From NCBI GenBank assembly GCA_027452125.1, contig DAIDGZ010000125.1:1-64000 (forward strand): DNA of 64,000 nucleotides. The letters are read 5' to 3'. Below are positions 59,392 to 64,000 of the stretch, one piece after another (position 1 is the first letter of the stretch; every line of letters begins with the position of its first letter). The DNA is from Acidobacteriaceae bacterium. GTDB lineage: Bacteria; Acidobacteriota; Terriglobia; Terriglobales; Acidobacteriaceae. The translations under genes were made by a program, and so were the position numbers. The notes under the pieces were generated by a model that worked only from the letters and a program-made list of their open reading frames with translations, made no database searches and had not been told where the DNA came from.

Positions 59392-59425
59392 GATGAGCTT
59401 ATCGTAGCCCTTTGCCGCATTTCTT

Positions 59426-61609
59426 TCAAAGAGGCTCTCTGGAGCCGGTCATAGTCAGCGCACCATTCCCTGTCCCATACGCCTTCACCGGCACTTCGGT
59501 GAGCGGTATTCCCGGCCCTTCCCACATCAGGTGCGGCCAACCTTCGCTGTTGGAGTGCAGACCTTCAAGATGCAGTGTGTGCCAGCCGGCGCGCAGCCCC
59601 AGCGAGCCTCGCGCATACCGCACCGCGTTCCCCGATGAGCCGCATACCTGGCTGAAAGGTGGCCCTGTCTTCGCCACCTCTTTACCATCAATCACCAGCC
59701 GCGCCCCGTCTCGCGAGGTCAGGTAGAACGTATAGCCGCCCTCCGCAGGCACATGCACGGAACCATCCCACGCGGTAGCGTAGCGGGTAAATCCCTGCGC
59801 GTCCGCCACCAGACCCGCGGAATGTCCGGTAAACAGGGGCTGTTGCCGCGACAGGTCCGGCAGTTCCGTCCACGCGCCGGGATAGATCTTCCACGTGAGC
59901 CCCGGCGTAACCGGCGCCGTCGGCTTTGCTGCCTCCTGCCACTGGCTCACCACCGTCACATCCTGTTCCGCCCAGTCTTCGTGGCCATTCTTGTCCTGCA
60001 CGTGCAGCAGAACACGGAACATCCCTGCCCCATTGGCGCCGTCCAGCTCGGTTCCATCGGCATCTGCAAAGCGATGCGTTACGTGCCGCCCATGCGCCTG
60101 GGTTCCATCCCCAAAGAGCCAGGTGTACCTTGCTCCCGGCATGCTTCGCGCAACAAAGGTCACATTCCTGTGCGGAGTGGCCGACGCCGGTGACACGGCA
60201 AAGGCCGCTACCGGCGCCGTTACCGGGGCAAAGCGTGGCTGCGCTGCCCCGCCTGTCACGCTCAGCGGTATCTGGGCATCCTCCGTCACGCGCGTCTGGC
60301 CATACTTCACGTTGCCGAACGTCACCCCCGCGACATCCCCGGTCAGCGTGGACTCCGCCAGCGGCGGCTGGCCCAGCGCCCAGATATTGCGGAAGGTGAA
60401 GTTGCGCAAGGAAGGCTGCTCCTGCTCCATCTGCACCAGCGAGTACCAGTTATCCAGGAAGAGATTTTCAAAGGTGTAGCCGCTATGCGTGCCACGCGCT
60501 CCACTGGCGCCCCAGAAACCCAACAGGGCAAAGGTCTGCCCGCAGGCGCCGATGCCGGCGTGCAGTATGTCTGAGTCGCGCAGCGTAAAGTTGCTGGAGT
60601 TGAAGGTCTTCTGCGGCCATCCGGCGCGCACGATATTCGAGATGCTGGTGGAGAGTTCGCTGTGCTCAATCAGGATGTTGCGCACATCCTTGCCCGGACG
60701 CAACAGATCGTCCTGTGTATAGCCGTCCCAGTTGCCCTGCATGGCAAATACATCGTCTGACGAGCGAATAAACGCATTGCGCACCACCGCGTCGCCGCCG
60801 CCCAGCCAATCCATGCCGTCCTGGTTGGCGTTGCCAATGTTGCCGCCCACCACGCGCAGATCGTCATAGGTAAAGCCCGTCGAGTCCTTCATCTGGATCG
60901 ACCATGTCCGCGAGCGCACAATGCAGGTCAATCCGCTGATCTGCACATCATGCGCCTCGTACGCGCCGATGCAGTGCCAGTCCGGTCTCTGCATCCATCC
61001 TTCGTCGGCGTTGGGCGCCTGCGGCCCGTCGTAGACGATGGTTCCCCGGCCCAGCACCTTCACATCCTGCACCTTCCACAGGTTCAGGCTGCCAAAGAGA
61101 TACGCTCCCGGCTCCAGGTAGATGGTGTCGCCGCTCTTGGGATTCAGGCTGTCGCGGTGTACGCCTGCGGAAATGATCCGCACATGCGGTCCGGCAGGCG
61201 GAGGCGCCGGCGGGGCCCCGGCAAAGAGAAACAGCATTCGCGCCCGATTCAGAAAATCGTCAGGCCGCGCAATCGACAGCTTCGCCGGAGCCGTCAGCCG
61301 GAAGCGGATCGTGTCGCCATTCCGCGTTGCCCGCAGACCCAGCCGCCACGGCTGAAGATCCACGCCATGTTCCCAGAAGCCCTTCTCGCTGGCCGTGATG
61401 GCCACCTCCACCGGCGCCGTCATGTCGAAGCTGACGTAGTCATAGCTCGACGCGGCATGGGCCACATCCACAGGCCTGCCGTTCACCGTAACGGTAAAGA
61501 ATGTGGAGCGCATCTCCGCTGGAACCGGAACCGGCTGCACATGCCGCGCCGCATGGAAGGCAGCGGGCAAAGCGAACAGGGCAGTCAGCACAGCGCGAAG
61601 ACCCATCAA
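59426..61609 (-). CDS. Secreted GH28/dextranase-like right-handed beta-helix glycosidase with PKD-like and PA14-like domains
   Basis: SGDTIYLEPGAYLFGSLNLWKVQDVKVLGRGTIVYDG; parallel beta-helix; PKD-like ARYTWLFGDGTQAHGRHVTHRFADADG; PA14-like GGYTFYLTSRDGARLVIDGKEV. Confidence 0.8.
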   Translation of the reverse strand: MMGLRAVLTALFALPAAFHAARHVQPVPVPAEMRSTFFTVTVNGRPVDVAHAASSYDYVSFDMTAPVEVAITASEKGFWEHGVDLQPWRLGLRATRNGDTIRFRLTAPAKLSIARPDDFLNRARMLFLFAGAPPAPPPAGPHVRIISAGVHRDSLNPKSGDTIYLEPGAYLFGSLNLWKVQDVKVLGRGTIVYDGPQAPNADEGWMQRPDWHCIGAYEAHDVQISGLTCIVRSRTWSIQMKDSTGFTYDDLRVVGGNIGNANQDGMDWLGGGDAVVRNAFIRSSDDVFAMQGNWDGYTQDDLLRPGKDVRNILIEHSELSTSISNIVRAGWPQKTFNSSNFTLRDSDILHAGIGACGQTFALLGFWGASGARGTHSGYTFENLFLDNWYSLVQMEQEQPSLRNFTFRNIWALGQPPLAESTLTGDVAGVTFGNVKYGQTRVTEDAQIPLSVTGGAAQPRFAPVTAPVAAFAVSPASATPHRNVTFVARSMPGARYTWLFGDGTQAHGRHVTHRFADADGTELDGANGAGMFRVLLHVQDKNGHEDWAEQDVTVVSQWQEAAKPTAPVTPGLTWKIYPGAWTELPDLSRQQPLFTGHSAGLVADAQGFTRYATAWDGSVHVPAEGGYTFYLTSRDGARLVIDGKEVAKTGPPFSQVCGSSGNAVRYARGSLGLRAGWHTLHLEGLHSNSEGWPHLMWEGPGIPLTEVPVKAYGTGNGALTMTGSREPL

Positions 61610-61690
61610 CGACGCAACCCCTTGGGGAAAGATGGAAATGTGATCACTCTAGCATCTGGCTCGCGGGCGCGCGCAGGCACAACTTCCCGC

Positions 61691-62425
61691 TCAGATGCCT
61701 TCGCCCATGGAAACCCACTGCCGCAGCCGCTCCAGTTCCACGCGATACGCGGTGCGCTCCGCCTCCTCTGCCGCGAACGGCTCGGGGCAGGGCTCCGCGG
61801 CGCCCAGACGAACCTCCAGCTCATCCACCCGCGCGGAAAGGGCAATCAGCGCATCGGAGAGCGGATCCTTCACATCGTGCGGATCCGTGATCAACACCCG
61901 CTGACCATTGCGGTACACAATGTGCGCGGGCACGCCCACCACAGTCGAATTGGGCGGTACATCCGCCAGCACCACCGATCCCGCGCCGACACGAGAGTTC
62001 TCGCCCACCGTGATGTTGCCCAGGATATTCGCATTGTTGCCGATGAACACGCCGTCGCAGATGGTTGGATGCCGCTTGCCGTGCTCTTTGCCCGTGCCGC
62101 CCAGCGTCACGCCCTGGTAGAGCGTCACATCGCTGCCCACAATCGCCGTCTCGCCAATCACCACACCCGTCGCATGATCGATGAACAGCCTCCGCCCCAG
62201 CAGCGCCCCAGGATGAATATCGACGCCCGTGAAAAATCGGCCAATCTGCGAAAGCAAGCGCGCCGGCAGGCGCAGATGGCGCTGCCACAGCGCATGCGAG
62301 ATCTGATGCATCCACACCGCCCACAGGCCGGGATAGCACAGAAACACCTCCAGCCAGGTGCGCGCGGCGGGGTCGCGCTCCATCACCGAAGCAATATCTT
62401 CACGGATCCGGGCAAGCAGAGACAT
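61691..62425 (-). CDS. cysE: Serine O-acetyltransferase
   Basis: [61 protein letters not shown]. Confidence 0.95.
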   Translation of the reverse strand: MSLLARIREDIASVMERDPAARTWLEVFLCYPGLWAVWMHQISHALWQRHLRLPARLLSQIGRFFTGVDIHPGALLGRRLFIDHATGVVIGETAIVGSDVTLYQGVTLGGTGKEHGKRHPTICDGVFIGNNANILGNITVGENSRVGAGSVVLADVPPNSTVVGVPAHIVYRNGQRVLITDPHDVKDPLSDALIALSARVDELEVRLGAAEPCPEPFAAEEAERTAYRVELERLRQWVSMGEGI

Positions 62426-62493
62426 TGTGCGCTTTCAAAACAGGTTAACGAGCCGGGCGGTGCGTTGCGCTGCACTGCCCGGCTCCAGGTGCA

Positions 62494-63468
62494 TTAGCTG
62501 GCCGGCGCTTCAACCGGCAGCGCCAGAGCCTGCTGACGTGTGGCCTCAAACAGCGCACTGGACAGGTAGCGCTCGCCAAAGCTGGGGATAATCGCCACGA
62601 TCAGCTTGCCGGCATTCTCCGGCCGCGCGGCCACCTTCAGCGCAGCAGCCACTGCGGCGCCTGAACTGATGCCCACAAACAGACCCTCTTCCTTGGGCAG
62701 GCGGCGCGCCATGTCGATGGCTTCGTCGTTGGTAATCTGCACCACTTCGTCGATCAGCTTGGTATCCAGAATGCTCGGGATAAAGCCCGCGCCCAGGCCC
62801 TGGATCTTGTGCGGACCCGGCTTGCCGCCCGAAAGCACCGCGCTGTCCGCCGGCTCCACGGCCACCGCCTTGAACTCCGGCTTGCGCTCCTTGATGTAGC
62901 GCGAGGTGCCGGTCAGCGTGCCGCCCGTGCCCACGCCAGAGATGAGGATGTCGGCCTTGCCGTCTGTATCTTCCCAGATCTCCGGGCCGGTAGTGGCATA
63001 GTGAATCGCCGGATTCGCCGGATTGTCGAACTGCTGCAGAATATGGCTGTTCGGCGTGCTGGCCTGCAGCTCGACCGCCTTCGCAATCGCACCCTTCATG
63101 CCGCCCGGACCCGGCGTCAGCACGATCTCCGCGCCCAGTGACAGCAGCGTCACGCGCCGCTCCAGGCTCATCGTCTCCGGCATGGTCAGGATGATTCGGT
63201 AGCCCCGGACCGCTGCCACGAAGGCCAGCGCGATGCCCGTATTGCCGCTGGTGGGCTCAATCAGCGTGGTCACCCCCGGCTTGATCGTGCCCGCCTTCTC
63301 CGCGGCATCGATCATGGCAAAGCCGATGCGGTCCTTCACGCTCGACATCGGGTTCTGACTTTCCAGCTTCACAACAACGGTCGCAGGCAGTCCAGCGGCC
63401 ACACGGTTCAGCCGCACAAGGGGAGTGTGGCCGATGATCTCAGTAACGTTCGCGGCAATGCGCGCCAT
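62494..63468 (-). CDS. cysK: Cysteine synthase A
   Basis: Start refined to 63468; [54 protein letters not shown]. Confidence 0.95.
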   Translation of the reverse strand: MARIAANVTEIIGHTPLVRLNRVAAGLPATVVVKLESQNPMSSVKDRIGFAMIDAAEKAGTIKPGVTTLIEPTSGNTGIALAFVAAVRGYRIILTMPETMSLERRVTLLSLGAEIVLTPGPGGMKGAIAKAVELQASTPNSHILQQFDNPANPAIHYATTGPEIWEDTDGKADILISGVGTGGTLTGTSRYIKERKPEFKAVAVEPADSAVLSGGKPGPHKIQGLGAGFIPSILDTKLIDEVVQITNDEAIDMARRLPKEEGLFVGISSGAAVAAALKVAARPENAGKLIVAIIPSFGERYLSSALFEATRQQALALPVEAPAS

Positions 63469-63755
63469 GACGATCTCCTTTTTCCGGGACGAATTCCCCG
63501 GCGTCTCTGCATTGTTAGGGGTGATCTTCGCTTGATCGGAAGGGAAAGGACGCATGTCCTCAAGACACACATCCGCATCGGGCAGCACCAGGACGGTGTT
63601 AGCGACATCGACGCATGTCAATAGCCTAGACCCATGCCACGGGGTATGGCAAGTGGCGGAGAAGAAAAGATGGCGCGATCGGAAGACCCGGCGCGATACC
63701 TGCCGCGAAACCTGGTAAGGACGAGCCCAGCGTGCAACTGGACTCGTCGTCCGCA

Positions 63756-64000
63756 TCAGCCCGTATTGCGCAGCCCCGCCGCAATACCGCTGATCGTTGC
63801 CGCCAGCGCCCGGTTCACCTCCGGCGTATCCTCGCCGGCCCGCTTGCGCCGCAGCATGTCCACCTGAATCAGGTGCATCGGATCTACATACGGGTTGCGC
63901 AGCCGGATCGAACGCGCCAGCACCTGGTTGCTCTCCAGCAGTTCCTTCTGCTGCAGGATGGCCAGCACCGCGCGCACCGTACGGTGGAACTCGCCCTCGA
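63756..64000 (-). CDS. ppc: Phosphoenolpyruvate carboxylase, C-terminal end only (truncated by window edge)
   Basis: [22 protein letters not shown]...[17 protein letters not shown], canonical PEPC C-terminus; frame open to the window end. Confidence 0.9.
   Translation of the reverse strand, partial: EGEFHRTVRAVLAILQQKELLESNQVLARSIRLRNPYVDPMHLIQVDMLRRKRAGEDTPEVNRALAATISGIAAGLRNTG

Noticed and set aside
60950-62497. 515-aa plus-strand ORF
   Set aside because: Antisense of GH28-like and cysE genes; Arg/His-rich, spans two real genes.

Overview
This is a 64 kb high-GC chromosomal window. Its gene content (DUF1800/DUF1501 pair, LpxI, BamA plus two OmpH, carboxypeptidase-regulatory-like protein) suggests an Acidobacteriota genome, but that is inference and was not tested. 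The standout element is a complete bacterial microcompartment (BMC) locus at about 2.0-11.1 kb. On the minus strand it encodes an acetate-kinase homologue, a PduL phosphotransacylase, three BMC-H, three BMC-P (EutN/CcmL), a CoA-acylating aldehyde dehydrogenase, a class II (fuculose/rhamnulose-phosphate-type) aldolase and a DeoR regulator. A divergent plus-strand pair encodes a PduS/RnfC-like Fe-S flavoprotein and a tandem-domain PduT-like BMC-T that keeps the cysteine of the PduT 4Fe-4S pore motif. The set combines an aldolase-type (lactaldehyde-generating) core with a PduS/PduT electron conduit. No B12 diol dehydratase, cobalamin adenosyltransferase or alcohol dehydrogenase is visible in the window. 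The rest is mostly housekeeping and envelope genes: dinG-like helicase, der, rlmB-like, mutY, fabZ-lpxA-lpxI, lepA, skp-skp-bamA, an RND efflux operon, cysE-cysK and partial ppc. It also has a DUF5615/DUF433 putative TA pair, an M1-like protein with a broken HEXXH, a secreted DUF1800-DUF1501 pair, a Lys/Ala-rich histone-H1-like protein, and several unexplained intergenic motifs. No rRNA, tRNA, CRISPR array, prophage or transposase was recognised. All family calls were made by eye from the translated sequences; no searches were run.
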